A stretch of 64,000 bases of DNA from Gammaproteobacteria bacterium (GCA_035546635.1 DASZWJ010000028.1:282856-346855); one strand, 5' to 3'; positions 45,573 to 55,164 are shown, counted from the first letter of the stretch. Numbers and translations: made by a program. The notes: a model not told the origin generated them from the sequence alone.

Positions 45573-46370
45573 ATGAAAGAAAACAATAGTAGCAGTGTAA
45601 CTCCAATCGGAACCAAAGTTATGCCAAAAAATCTCAGCGTTGAATCGGGTACTTTGTTGTTGAACCAGACTATAGTGCCTTTTGTCGTCATACGCAGTGT
45701 TAAGCGTAAGCGCACGATTGGCTTTAAAATCGATAATCAACAGGGCTTGGTTATTCAAGCGCCATTGCGCACTAGCCTGAAAGAACTAAAAAAAATGGCG
45801 CAAAGTCAGGCTAAATGGATTCTAAAAGAATATGCGGCGATGGTGCATTTAGAGAAAACTTCAGCAGAGAAGAAACTAGTGACTGGGGAGCTGGTGCCTT
45901 ACTTAGGGAAACACTATCCGCTGCAGGTGCATGGAGGTTTGCATAGGTCTGAAACCTGCTGTTTAGCTGATAATCAGGTGCATGTCAGAATACCCCAAGG
46001 GTTGCCGGAAAATAAACAGCGGCATTGGGTTCTCTGCAGATTAAGCCGGTGGTATCGAGAACAGGCAGAGGTAGTCGTGAAACAGCGTCTGCAAGTTTGG
46101 GTCGAAGTCTCGGGGCTTAAGCCCAGCAGCTGGCGTATCACCAGCGCCATGCGGCGTTGGGGCAGTTGTAGCACTGAAAATCGTATTTGTATTAATTGGC
46201 GGCTTATTTTTGTTTCACTGGAATTGATTGATTATGTGATTGTGCATGAGCTTTGTCATATTGCGCATAAAAACCATTCTAGGGCTTTTTGGGCGCGGGT
46301 TGAGGAGATTTTACCTGATTATCGGTACAGGGAAGCGGAATTGAAGCAGCAGGTGATGCATTTTGCTTAG
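45573..46370 (+). CDS. YgjP-like (DUF45/SprT-type) zinc metallopeptidase
   Basis: A 265-residue protein whose C-terminal half holds the YgjP-like metallopeptidase domain. The zinc motif HELCH is at about residues 225-229, with a third ligand in NHSRAFWARVEE, and the RWGSCSTENRICINWRL strand precedes it. Start choice is uncertain: an AGG lies a few bases before ATG 45573, and ATG 45621 (MPKNLS) is also possible. Divergent from the binding-protein gene with a 50-base gap. Cellular substrate unknown. Confidence 0.82.
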   Translation: MKENNSSSVTPIGTKVMPKNLSVESGTLLLNQTIVPFVVIRSVKRKRTIGFKIDNQQGLVIQAPLRTSLKELKKMAQSQAKWILKEYAAMVHLEKTSAEKKLVTGELVPYLGKHYPLQVHGGLHRSETCCLADNQVHVRIPQGLPENKQRHWVLCRLSRWYREQAEVVVKQRLQVWVEVSGLKPSSWRITSAMRRWGSCSTENRICINWRLIFVSLELIDYVIVHELCHIAHKNHSRAFWARVEEILPDYRYREAELKQQVMHFA

Positions 46371-46513
46371 TTCAATTACAAAGTGGGTTTTAGCCAACAA
46401 AAAAGTCTTGTTTACTAATTTTTAGTAGATCCCTATATTAATACTCTCTTAACATAAATTAATTATAATAATACCTAAATTTTTTATAAATTAATTGTGT
46501 GGAAAGTATTGTA

Positions 46514-48316
46514 ATGTCATCAGAATCCAAAACTAAGATAACTGAATCAGTGTCGCAAGAAGTATTTATAGAGAAACTTGAACGCTTTTTAAAGCTTAAT
46601 CCAGAAGAGAATCGGCAATTGATTGCTAACTTGCAGGAATTTAAACAAGGATTTTGCTTTGAGCTCAGTTTGTCTAGGGGGCTTATGCGCCAAGCAAAAA
46701 ATTTGGATTGGTGGAATGATACTTATAAAGCTATTTTAGCTTGGAGTGGTAATCCAGAGCATTTGAACGAGGCATTAAAAAAATCTTTTATGCAATTTGC
46801 CCATGAAGTGCTCGATTATCCGCCTAAAAGTGGCGCAATTTATGATATTTTAGCTTCAGGAAGCAAGCGGCAAGTAACAGGGGAAAAGGCACCTGTTACT
46901 TTAGAAGTAGATCGCTTACATCTTATGGGTGGAAATTTTTCTAAGTCTTCTTCTGCAGAAAATGGATTATTACAGGAAGCTTTTCAGAATATTAAAGAAA
47001 TGAGCCAGGAAGGCGTTTGTTTAATTAGAGGCAAACGGCATGTTTGTGAATTGCATTATTCTAATAAAACCTGGTCATTTTTTGACTCTGAATATAACCC
47101 TAAAGAACCATTAGGTGAACAGGTGGGGATGCGGGTTTTTCAAGATCATGAACTCGATGCATTATTTAAGGCGATTGTGGGTTCCATTGGTAGTGATATT
47201 GGTATTTACTTAGTAGAGTTGCGGGATCTGGATGCTAAGAAACAACACCAAACTTTGCCATTCCAAAGCTACTATGACTATCTCCAAAATTCAAAAGCGA
47301 AAGAGTTTTTTTGTGGCAGTCGCATGGCGGTAGAAATGCTGCAATTTGCACCCGAAATTTTTCTTTCTCGCTATAGTTCTACCACTATTCCTCCCGTTTT
47401 TAAAATAGCCATAGCACAAAGTGATGAAGATTCTTGGAAGATAGCTATGGGTAAAGGCTCTGCAACCATTGATACTCTTATAAAATTAGGTGGAGATGTT
47501 AATACACCATTTACCTTTAACCAAAGAAATACACTTTTAATCGATGCGGTATTAAATGACAGGGACGATATGATAGATTTTCTTATTGAAAAAAAACCAC
47601 AATTAAATTATCAAAATGCAGCAGGTGATACAGCATTGATATGCGCAGCTAAGGCTGGAAAGTTAGATGTTATAAAAAAGTTAATAGGTGCAGGAGCTAA
47701 CATTAATCTAATAAATAGAAAAGGACAAAATGCAGTGATGTGTGCTGCCGCTAATGGCCATTTAGAAGTGGTTCAGTATTTAATTCAACATAAAGGGAAA
47801 TTATATGAAAGAAATCATCAAAAGGAAACTACATTAATGTTGGCTATTGCTAACGGCCACACAGATGTCGCACAGTTTTTATTAAATCATTCTGAACAAT
47901 TCTTAAAGCAAGAAAAATATAAAAAATTTATTTCTGCTTGGATAGCAAATAAAGATGAAGATGACGATAGTGCATTTACCTTGGCATTGAGATCTGATGA
48001 TGAACGTATGCCAAAAATTCTTTTGCCGTATTTAACTTCAAAACAGCGTGAAATATATCAAGAACATTTATCTAAAATTTCAAGTCCACCTGTTTCCACA
48101 GAGGCAGAGGATGATGAAGGTGAGGATTTGGTTAATGATGCAAAACAACATAGTAAAACCATGGAAGGATTGTTAACGCAGGGGTTTCATGCGAAAAGTC
48201 ATTCAGCTGCTATAAGTAAGGCTAAGGATTCAAATCCATCTCTTGAGGAACACCAAATAAGTTTGCAGGTTACAGTAGCTCCAACGCCAACTAGCAGTGC
48301 TCAGGATAGTCCATAA
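46514..48316 (+). CDS. Ankyrin-repeat protein with possible papain-like N-terminal domain, candidate effector
   Basis: About 600 residues, no signal peptide or membrane helix. Ankyrin repeats occupy about 315-465 (AAGDTALICAAKAGKLDVIKKLIGAGANIN and two to three neighbours). The N-terminal region contains GFCFELSLSRG with a cysteine near 48, and RGKRHVCELHYSNKTWSFFDSEYN with histidine near 176 and aspartate near 192. That Cys, His-x15-Asp layout resembles C58/YopT-like peptidases; this is a hypothesis. The C-terminal 90 residues are polar and acidic, compatible with a Dot/Icm-type signal. GGAAAG precedes ATG 46514; a GTG at 46499 is a weaker option. Confidence 0.68.
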   Translation: MSSESKTKITESVSQEVFIEKLERFLKLNPEENRQLIANLQEFKQGFCFELSLSRGLMRQAKNLDWWNDTYKAILAWSGNPEHLNEALKKSFMQFAHEVLDYPPKSGAIYDILASGSKRQVTGEKAPVTLEVDRLHLMGGNFSKSSSAENGLLQEAFQNIKEMSQEGVCLIRGKRHVCELHYSNKTWSFFDSEYNPKEPLGEQVGMRVFQDHELDALFKAIVGSIGSDIGIYLVELRDLDAKKQHQTLPFQSYYDYLQNSKAKEFFCGSRMAVEMLQFAPEIFLSRYSSTTIPPVFKIAIAQSDEDSWKIAMGKGSATIDTLIKLGGDVNTPFTFNQRNTLLIDAVLNDRDDMIDFLIEKKPQLNYQNAAGDTALICAAKAGKLDVIKKLIGAGANINLINRKGQNAVMCAAANGHLEVVQYLIQHKGKLYERNHQKETTLMLAIANGHTDVAQFLLNHSEQFLKQEKYKKFISAWIANKDEDDDSAFTLALRSDDERMPKILLPYLTSKQREIYQEHLSKISSPPVSTEAEDDEGEDLVNDAKQHSKTMEGLLTQGFHAKSHSAAISKAKDSNPSLEEHQISLQVTVAPTPTSSAQDSP

Positions 48317-48720
48317 CTGTTATAATCAGCTGATGTAACAAGTTGACTGGCAATATACTGTTCTGATGTCGAGAGACTAGCGGATATAACGTCGAGAGCG
48401 GTCGTTAAATTTTGTCTAATTCTATCGATTTTGTCTTGATGTGTTTTGCTGTCGAGTTCGAGTTCTTTAATTGTTGTTATTAGATTCATTATTTTTGGCG
48501 CTATTTTAGCTAATGAGGCATGTTCTGTAGTCAAATATTCCTGCAAGTTCTGAGGTAAAGTATACTTTAGTAACAGTTCTTCGTAAGCTAAGATTCTTTG
48601 AACTTGTTCTATTGTCGTTTTTTTTGATGGAATTATTGCAGATAACTCAGAAAATATATTTTCAATTGAAAAGGTTTGAGTTTGAGTAGATAATTTAGAA
48701 AATAAGGGTTTGCTTTCCAT
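48301..48720 (-). CDS. Small helical protein of unknown function
   Basis: A 139-residue protein predicted almost wholly helical with heptad-like stretches (IMNLITTIKELELDSKTHQDKIDRI), no signal peptide or membrane helix. I do not recognise a family. Its 3' end overlaps that of the convergent ankyrin gene by 16 bases. The ribosome site is weak (GAGAAA). Its position beside an effector candidate could mean a small effector or accessory protein, but nothing in the sequence proves this. Confidence 0.5.
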   Translation of the reverse strand: MESKPLFSKLSTQTQTFSIENIFSELSAIIPSKKTTIEQVQRILAYEELLLKYTLPQNLQEYLTTEHASLAKIAPKIMNLITTIKELELDSKTHQDKIDRIRQNLTTALDVISASLSTSEQYIASQLVTSADYNSYGLS

Positions 48721-48840
48721 ATTTTTTTCTCATTATTTTGTTTTTCTTAAAAGGGTAATAGCGAATTCGCTGTAAAAAAGTAATAGACGGGAAATAATAG
48801 TTAAACAAACTGCAAAGTTCCAAGGAGGGGGTATCACCGT

Positions 48841-50538
48841 ATGCACTTTGAATTTCTTAATTTTGTCCTGGCCTTTGTCGAAGGCTTTGCACTTATTCTT
48901 TCTCCATGCATTTTACCTATCCTGCCGATTATGTTGTCAGGCACCATTGAAGGCGGCAAGAAAAGACCCTTAGGTATTATCACGGGTTTTACCATCGTCT
49001 TCACCTTGTTTACCTTGCTATCTCACTATTTAGTCACCCACTTGGGAATTAACCTCGACCGCCTACGAGATGCAGCGTTTATTTTAATTATTCTATTTGG
49101 CATCGTCATGGTGTCCAGTTATTTAACAGACAAGTTTAGCTTATTGACGCAAAAAGTAGCTAATTTTGGCACAAGTTTCGCTTCGGGAGAACAAGAAGGT
49201 GGCGGATTTTTAAGCGGTGTATTGTTGGGGGGATTGGTCAGTTTAGTCTGGACGCCTTGTGCCGGTCCGATTTTAGCTGCAGCGCTGATACAGATCGCAG
49301 TGCAAAAAACTGCGCTAGGCAGTTTTTTTGCGTTATTTGCCTTTGCTTTAGGCAGTGTAATGCCGATGGTTATTATCGCTTTGTTGGGTAAAAAGTTAGT
49401 GCGTAGTATCGGATTTATAAAAAAGCACACTGAACTGCTGCGCAAGATTTTTGGTGTCATTATCATTGTGACGGCGCTGGCTTTAGCTTACATCAGCCAT
49501 TTTCGCCCGGATTTGTTTGCGTTATTGGCAGCCCCAGGGACAGCCCCTCCTGCAGAAAAAACTAAAGCAACAACGTCTCCGACTACAGGTTTGATAGATG
49601 AACTGCTGATTCCTTATGCGGCGCCGGCATTGGCAGGGCTTGGACCTTGGATTAATTCTGAACCATTGACGTTAGCGCAGTTAAGGGGCAAGGTGGTCTT
49701 AATTGATTTTTGGACGTACTCGTGCATTAACTGTATCCGTACCTTGCCTTTTTTGCTGGCATGGGATAAAGCTTATCACAATCAAGGTTTAGTGATTATT
49801 GGTGTACATACCCCAGAGTTTGAATTTGAAAAAAATGCGGATAATGTTCGCCAAGCGGTGGCGCGTTTTGGGATTCATTATCCAGTCGCGTTAGATAATC
49901 AGTATGCTACCTGGAACAATTACCAAAATAGTTATTGGCCAGCGCATTATTTGATTGATAAGCAGGGTAGAGTGGTTTATCAGCACTTTGGTGAGGGGGA
50001 TTATGCGACGACGGAGCATAATATCCGTGTGCTATTGGGGCTTAATCCTATGCAGAACATGGCAAGTTCTGGGTTGAATGCCGCTATGCCAAGCTATGAT
50101 GAGACGCCAGAAACTTATTTAGGTTATGTGCGTTCGGGAACTTTTGCAGGGAAGGAGGCACCTGTAACGGATGAAACGGCTAATTACACCTTTCCAACCC
50201 AGCTTCCCCGAGATGATTGGGCGCTACAAGGTGCGTGGTTGATTCATGGTCAAAAAATTGTCGCTATGGCTGCCGGCAGCGCTATTAAAATTCATTTTCG
50301 CGCTCAGCATGTGTATGTGGTGATGGGCAATACCACCCATAAGCCGCTTCGCGTAAAAGTGCTGTTAAATGGTCAGCCGATAGGAGCAGAAGGCGGCGCT
50401 GATGTGCAAAATTCTGAAGTCACAGTTACGGCGCAAAGGCTGTATGAAGTGGCGGGCTTTCCAGAGGTGGCGACGGGAGAAATTACTTTAATTATTGAAG
50501 ACCCGGGTGTTGAATTGTATACCTTTACTTTTGGTTAG
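48841..50538 (+). CDS. DipZ-type thiol-disulfide protein (CcdA + thioredoxin-like + C-terminal domain)
   Basis: A 565-residue fusion. Residues 1-220 form a CcdA/DsbD-like membrane domain with PCILPILPIMLSG and TPCAGPILAAALI, whose cysteines carry electrons across the membrane. Residues about 270-400 form a TlpA-like thioredoxin domain with WTYSCINCIRT (C295, C298). The C-terminal 150 residues match the third, carbohydrate-binding-like domain of DipZ. It should pass cytoplasmic reducing power to periplasmic targets. AAGGAGG lies about 12 bases before the ATG, slightly far. Confidence 0.88.
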   Translation: MHFEFLNFVLAFVEGFALILSPCILPILPIMLSGTIEGGKKRPLGIITGFTIVFTLFTLLSHYLVTHLGINLDRLRDAAFILIILFGIVMVSSYLTDKFSLLTQKVANFGTSFASGEQEGGGFLSGVLLGGLVSLVWTPCAGPILAAALIQIAVQKTALGSFFALFAFALGSVMPMVIIALLGKKLVRSIGFIKKHTELLRKIFGVIIIVTALALAYISHFRPDLFALLAAPGTAPPAEKTKATTSPTTGLIDELLIPYAAPALAGLGPWINSEPLTLAQLRGKVVLIDFWTYSCINCIRTLPFLLAWDKAYHNQGLVIIGVHTPEFEFEKNADNVRQAVARFGIHYPVALDNQYATWNNYQNSYWPAHYLIDKQGRVVYQHFGEGDYATTEHNIRVLLGLNPMQNMASSGLNAAMPSYDETPETYLGYVRSGTFAGKEAPVTDETANYTFPTQLPRDDWALQGAWLIHGQKIVAMAAGSAIKIHFRAQHVYVVMGNTTHKPLRVKVLLNGQPIGAEGGADVQNSEVTVTAQRLYEVAGFPEVATGEITLIIEDPGVELYTFTFG

Positions 50539-50541
50539 AAC

Positions 50542-51771
50542 TTATTCCTTATGCAACAAATAAGTTTTTCTCAGCAATAAAACCCATGCCAACAATGTTA
50601 ATAACCCCATGGTGCCAACCACGCGCTCAATCGGTGTGACGGTTGATGAGTGTTGACTAATCAGATAGCTGATGACGGAAGCGATGGCGAATTCCATGGC
50701 CATAGCGAATGCAGTAGCAAAACCAATCAACTTGGGAAAGGGACGGACTATGCCTACCGCTGCGGGGACAATGACTAAACCTGTGCTTAGCATATAAATC
50801 AGCATGGCAGCGCCAAAGACGATAATATTATCCCAGCCGGTAAAACCGGCACTTAACATCACTAAGCTGGAAATAGAAATTAACAAAATACCAATGGCCA
50901 GTACGCGATCTATTCCCCATTTAAATGCCAACCAACCCGCTACCAGGGTACCAGATAAATGCGCTGCCCACATTGCAGCATTAAGATAACCAAACTCTAC
51001 TCGACTCAGTCCGATATTTTTGATAAATAAAAACGCGGCTGTGGTGGTATAGGCTTTTTCGCCCGCCATCATAAACGCCACGCAGAGTAAAAATCCCCAA
51101 AAGGGTGCATTTCTCGTAATGGTTTTGTAATTATTAAAAATGACCGATGGTTTAAGCGCTTCAAGTGAAAACTGAAAGTTTTTTTTCGGTAGCGACCACC
51201 ATAATAAAATAAACACGATAGCGCCATAGCAAGTCAGAATAAAAAAGATCCAACGCCAGCTTAGAAAGGTCGCCAAATAACCGCCGAGAATAGGTAGAAT
51301 AAAAATCCCAATAGCATTACCAGTGAAAATATAGCTGAACACTTGCGCTGCATAACGGTTTTCAAAACGGTCATTGACAATGGCGCGCCCCATCAAAATA
51401 GTGATGCTTACGCCTAAGCCTTGAATTAAGCGTCCGGTTAACAGGATATGAATATCAGGACTGAAGGTGCAGATCAAACCGCCTAAGATAAAAAGCGATA
51501 ACCCAAATAATAGAAACTGTCTGCGTGCAAATGCCTCGGCGATGGGGCTGCAGATAAACATGCTAATGGTTTTGCCAAATATGAAAAAAGTAACTGTCAG
51601 TTTGATGAGTGCATCTGAGGTGCCAAGACTGGTAGCGATAGAGGGCATAGCAGGCGCATAAATGGATTCTCCCGCTAATCCTAATAACCAAGCACCTATG
51701 AGTAAGCTTGCATAGTACAGTATGTTTTTTTGTGTAGTTTCCAATGGGTATCCTTGGTAAATGCTGGGCAC
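50542..51771 (-). CDS. MFS transporter, Bcr/CflA-like
   Basis: A 409-residue protein with 12 hydrophobic helices. SIYAPAMPSIATSLGTSDALIKLTVTFF in helix 1-2, GRLIQGLGVSITILMGRAIVNDRF in helix 4 and LPILGGYLATFLSWRWIFFI in helix 5 match drug exporters of the Bcr/CflA type. ATG 51771 opens the frame; a TTG at 51744 follows AAGGA by 7 bases and could be the real start. The substrate is unknown. Its 3' end meets DipZ with 3 bases between. Confidence 0.83.
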   Translation of the reverse strand: MPSIYQGYPLETTQKNILYYASLLIGAWLLGLAGESIYAPAMPSIATSLGTSDALIKLTVTFFIFGKTISMFICSPIAEAFARRQFLLFGLSLFILGGLICTFSPDIHILLTGRLIQGLGVSITILMGRAIVNDRFENRYAAQVFSYIFTGNAIGIFILPILGGYLATFLSWRWIFFILTCYGAIVFILLWWSLPKKNFQFSLEALKPSVIFNNYKTITRNAPFWGFLLCVAFMMAGEKAYTTTAAFLFIKNIGLSRVEFGYLNAAMWAAHLSGTLVAGWLAFKWGIDRVLAIGILLISISSLVMLSAGFTGWDNIIVFGAAMLIYMLSTGLVIVPAAVGIVRPFPKLIGFATAFAMAMEFAIASVISYLISQHSSTVTPIERVVGTMGLLTLLAWVLLLRKTYLLHKE

Positions 51772-51901
51772 TTTTTATAGATTTTATGGCTTAAGACTGT
51801 GCATATATGATATGATATTTCTACTTGGTATTCCATGTGACCAAGCAAATAAATGTAAAACAGTTCCAGGATGGAACAACAAAATTTCAAGGAGGAAATT
51901 T

Positions 51902-52843
51902 ATGAAAGCAGTACAAATTAGTAATTATGGTTCCCCAGAAACACTCAAAATAATTAACGACGCTCCAAAGCCCACCGTTGCCCCAGGCCAGCTCTTAATA
52001 GAAGTGCATTCCGCTGGCGTCAATCCTGTTGATGTAAAAATCTGTGAAGGCCGCTTACAGCAGGCAGTGCCTTTAAGATTTCCAGCGACTATTGGACTTG
52101 ATTTCTCCGGTGTGGTAGATGCCGTGGGTGATAATGTCACTGGATTTGAGGCCGGTGATGAAGTGTATGGTCAGGCCAGTTTGTTAAAAGGTGGGGCAGG
52201 GTCATTTGCTGAATATGTGGTGGTGGATGCAAAAAATGTTGCACATAAACCTACCAGTGTTAATGCGACTTCTGCTGCTGCATTACCATTGGCTGGAATC
52301 AGCGCTTGGCAAGCTTTGGTCGATCATATTGGTATTTCTAAGGGTAAAAAAATCCTGATCCACGGTGGTGCGGGTGGTATTGGCATTTTTGCTATATTAC
52401 TTGCTAAACATTTGGGAGCTTATGTGGCGGCTACAGCCAGCACGGAAGATGCGCAGTTTGTTAAAGAGTTGGGTGCGGATGAAATCATTGATTACAAAAA
52501 GCAGGCTTTTGAAAAATTGCTGAATAATTATGATGCGGTTTATGATGTAGTGGGTGGTGATACGTATGCCAAATCATTCAAGGTATTGAAAAAAGGCGGG
52601 ATTATTGTTTCTTCTATTGAGCAGCCGCGCACTGAGCTGGAACAACAATTTGGTGTTAATTCCGTTATTCAAACCACTAAAGTGAATAAAGAAGATTTGT
52701 CTAAACTGGCGGGTTTAGTGGATAAAGGTATTATCAAGGTGGTGATTGATAAAACTTTCCCTCTGGAACAGACTGCAGCAGCGCTTACCCATTTAAAGAA
52801 TAACCACAGCCGGGGTAAAGTTGTGGTTCAGGTTAAGAAGTAA
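51902..52843 (+). CDS. NADP-dependent zinc-independent oxidoreductase (MDR quinone reductase-like)
   Basis: A medium-chain dehydrogenase/reductase of 313 residues. MKAVQISNYGSPETL, VHSAGVNPVDVKI, GLDFSGVVDAVGDNV and the cofactor motif IHGGAGGIGIFAILLAK are diagnostic of quinone oxidoreductase-like enzymes without catalytic zinc. A strong ribosome site (AAGGAGG) precedes the ATG at 51902, so I reject the longer frame open from 51761. Substrate may be a quinone or enone. Confidence 0.88.
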   Translation: MKAVQISNYGSPETLKIINDAPKPTVAPGQLLIEVHSAGVNPVDVKICEGRLQQAVPLRFPATIGLDFSGVVDAVGDNVTGFEAGDEVYGQASLLKGGAGSFAEYVVVDAKNVAHKPTSVNATSAAALPLAGISAWQALVDHIGISKGKKILIHGGAGGIGIFAILLAKHLGAYVAATASTEDAQFVKELGADEIIDYKKQAFEKLLNNYDAVYDVVGGDTYAKSFKVLKKGGIIVSSIEQPRTELEQQFGVNSVIQTTKVNKEDLSKLAGLVDKGIIKVVIDKTFPLEQTAAALTHLKNNHSRGKVVVQVKK

Positions 52844-52871
52844 TTTGCAGCAATCTTCGGGCTTTTATCCT

Positions 52872-52915
52872 CGCCAGCTTTCTAAATGTTGGCGTGGATG
52901 AAGGTTTTTCTTTTT
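52872..52915 (+). terminator. Possible terminator after the oxidoreductase gene
   Basis: CGCCA (52872-52876) pairs with TGGCG (52890-52894) across a 13-base loop, and a T-rich run (TTTTTCTTTTTTTT) follows from 52905. The stem is short and the T-run is about 10 bases away, so this is weak. Confidence 0.35.
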
Positions 52916-53116
52916 TTTCATGTGTTTATTAATATATTCTCAAGTTATTTCTTCAAAATTTCCTGTTTCTCAAGGGAGCTGCTCGGAAAATACACAATTA
53001 TTTTTGACTCAGCGATAGAATACTGGCAGAATTCGGCTGTAATTTTATATGTTCATTAGCTGCGTGTGTATTTGCGCAAAAAACAATAAGTTAAGATGTA
53101 AACTTCGGGTGATATC

Positions 53117-53242
53117 ATGAATACGTTCAAGCTTTCTTCAGTAATATTGGTAGCGACATTGGTTATGGGTAGTGCTTTGGGTTGTGGGTCGGCTGATACG
53201 AAGCCTCAGCCGCAAGATGAATCGGATGTGCAAACGGATTAG
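53117..53242 (+). CDS. Small lipoprotein-like peptide
   Basis: A 41-codon frame too short for usual gene callers. It has a basic-hydrophobic N-terminus (MNTFKLSSVILVATLVMG), a lipobox-like SALGC with cysteine 23, and an acidic, proline-rich tail ending in TD. This is the general design of tiny lipoproteins such as LptM, though the lipobox is not ideal. No strong ribosome site was seen (GGGTGAT upstream). Function unknown. Confidence 0.5.
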   Translation: MNTFKLSSVILVATLVMGSALGCGSADTKPQPQDESDVQTD

Positions 53243-53275
53243 TGGTTACCTACTTTTCCCGCAAAACAGATAGTC

Positions 53276-53314
53276 CCCTCTCCCGCTTGCGGGAGAGGGT
53301 TAGGGAGAGGGGAT
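53276..53314. repeat. Palindrome of the CTCTCCC family
   Basis: CCCTCTCCCGC and GCGGGAGAGGG... flank a TT centre, followed by a second half-arm TTAGGGAGAGGGGA. Located between the small lipoprotein frame and the antiporter gene, which face each other. Confidence 0.8.
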
Positions 53315-53349
53315 TACCTGACTGGTGGGAAAAGGAAAGAACAAAATAT

Positions 53350-54966
53350 TTAATCCATCAAATGCTTAGACCGATGGTCTAACTGCCGCATTAATTTATT
53401 TTTCAAGGAATGGGTAATCTTCTTCTCATGCCAGAGGCGCGCCAGCTCTGTCCGCTCCACTTCAACAATCTTCTCCGAAAGGAATATCGTGTCTCTTAGC
53501 TCAATTTCTTCATTATGGTTAGCGGCATGACTGTCGCCATGATCTTTTATACTTTGCTCCATCTGTATTTTCAACGCCTTATATTCTTTCATGCGAAACT
53601 TGACTTCTTCTAACAACTGCTTGTCCCCTGTAACCAATTTTTTGTATTCCGAAAGCCAATGCAGGACGGCTTTAGCTATTTCCGCGCGTGCGGATAATTC
53701 TGCTAAGTGCTCCTGGTATTTCTCGTGTTTTACATGAGCATGAATACCTAACCTCCTGATTATAAAGGGAGCCGCTAGTCCTTGTAAAATGAGGGTTGCC
53801 ATAATCACTGTGAATACCAGAAAAACAATCAGATCACGTGGGTGTTTTTGGTGAACTATGTTGGCTAGATAAGGCACTGCCAAGGCAGCGGCGAGTGAAA
53901 TCCCACCGCGCATACCCAGCCAGGAAACAATAAAGGGATATTGCCAAGGTGGAAGAGGGTCTTTCTTGCGAATGCTGGGTATTAAACGTGAGAGGTAGGT
54001 AGCAGGGTATACCCATAAAAAACGGCCAATAATTACCGTCACAATAAGGGCTAAACTATAAAGTACTAAGGAATTTATCGGTAAAAATGAAATATGATCC
54101 CAAATAGTATCTAGATCCAGCCCTACCAATAAAAACAAAATACTCTGCAATGCAAAACTCAACATAACCCATACTGAATGTCCGATAATCCTCACTTCAG
54201 GTTGAAAGCGCTCCATATATTTATGGCCAATGATTAGTCCAGTCACTACCGTTGCTAGTACACCACTTCCCCCTAAGCGTTGTGCCGGTAAATAAGCTAA
54301 AAATGGCGTCAACAGAGATAACATGATCTGCAAAATGGGATTGTTAATTTTTAAACTTAATTTGCCAATCAGGTGTCCTAACACAAACCCATAAACTGTT
54401 TCAGCAACGATGATGATAAAAAACGAAGATACAGCGCTTACCAATGAGAATTGATGGGTGAAAATTGCTGCCAGTGAAAAACGGAAAAGCGTTAAGGCTG
54501 CCGCATCGTTTAACATGCCTTCACCTTTTAAAATCGTAATAATGCGTTGTGGCAGGTCAACTTGCTCTGCTATCGAAACTAAGGCCACGTCATCCGGGGG
54601 TGATACAATAGCCCCTAAAAGAAACGCCATAGGCCAGTTAAATCCTGGGATAAACGAATGTACTATAATGGCTACTAGGAGGGTGATAAATACCACATGG
54701 CCAACCGAGAGCATCGCAATGGGACGAAGATTTTTTTTAACATCTCTCCAGGACGTGAAAGTGCTGATCTCAAAAATTAATAATGGTAGGAAAATATTCA
54801 GAATCAGCTCGGGATCAAGTTGTACCTCAGGTAGTCCAGGTAGGAGAGCTATCAGCATACCGGCGATCACTAGTAATAATGGCAAAGGTATAGAGGATTT
54901 GCCAAATAGCATGCCAACGCTGATGATTAATGCAAATAAAACAATATAGACTTCAAGATGGCTCAT
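53350..54966 (-). CDS. Na+/H+ antiporter, CPA1/NhaP family
   Basis: A 538-residue protein with about 12 membrane helices (1-400) and a cytoplasmic helical tail of about 130 residues. The ion-binding region reads LLGAIVSPPDDVALVSIAEQ near residue 115, and GEGMLNDAAALTLFRF follows, matching the CPA1 pattern (GES-LND). The aspartate motif PPDD, with an extra acidic residue in place of TDPV, is a little unusual. It likely exchanges sodium or potassium for protons to keep pH and ion balance. Confidence 0.87.
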   Translation of the reverse strand: MSHLEVYIVLFALIISVGMLFGKSSIPLPLLLVIAGMLIALLPGLPEVQLDPELILNIFLPLLIFEISTFTSWRDVKKNLRPIAMLSVGHVVFITLLVAIIVHSFIPGFNWPMAFLLGAIVSPPDDVALVSIAEQVDLPQRIITILKGEGMLNDAAALTLFRFSLAAIFTHQFSLVSAVSSFFIIIVAETVYGFVLGHLIGKLSLKINNPILQIMLSLLTPFLAYLPAQRLGGSGVLATVVTGLIIGHKYMERFQPEVRIIGHSVWVMLSFALQSILFLLVGLDLDTIWDHISFLPINSLVLYSLALIVTVIIGRFLWVYPATYLSRLIPSIRKKDPLPPWQYPFIVSWLGMRGGISLAAALAVPYLANIVHQKHPRDLIVFLVFTVIMATLILQGLAAPFIIRRLGIHAHVKHEKYQEHLAELSARAEIAKAVLHWLSEYKKLVTGDKQLLEEVKFRMKEYKALKIQMEQSIKDHGDSHAANHNEEIELRDTIFLSEKIVEVERTELARLWHEKKITHSLKNKLMRQLDHRSKHLMD

Positions 54967-55062
54967 AAAGGTATATGATTACATTCTGGGCTTATAGTAT
55001 AACGTAAATATATGGGGGTCGTCTGTTTTGACTAAAGTTTATTTACTTTTTTACGAGGAGCT

Positions 55063-55143
55063 ATGATTTTTTACCGGCGGATGCATAAGGTTAGTTTCTC
55101 CTGCGTCACAACACCGTATGAATCCATTAAAGATGTTATATGA
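55063..55143 (+). CDS. Possible 26-residue peptide with strong ribosome site
   Basis: GAGGAG stands 2-7 bases before an ATG that opens 26 codons (MIFYRRMHKVSFSC...). It lies just upstream of the phosphoribosyltransferase gene on the same strand. The ribosome site is the only support. It may be a leader peptide or chance. Confidence 0.2.
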   Translation: MIFYRRMHKVSFSCVTTPYESIKDVI

Positions 55144-55164
55144 TGTTATATTAAGGATAAATCC

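Noticed and set aside
45341..45715. Minus-strand frame of 124 codons spanning the gap between divergent genes
   Set aside because: Overlaps the binding-protein signal peptide and the YgjP-like gene; no coherent protein features.
54458..54949. Plus-strand frame of 163 codons inside the antiporter gene
   Set aside because: Antisense of conserved CPA1 sequence with no own support.
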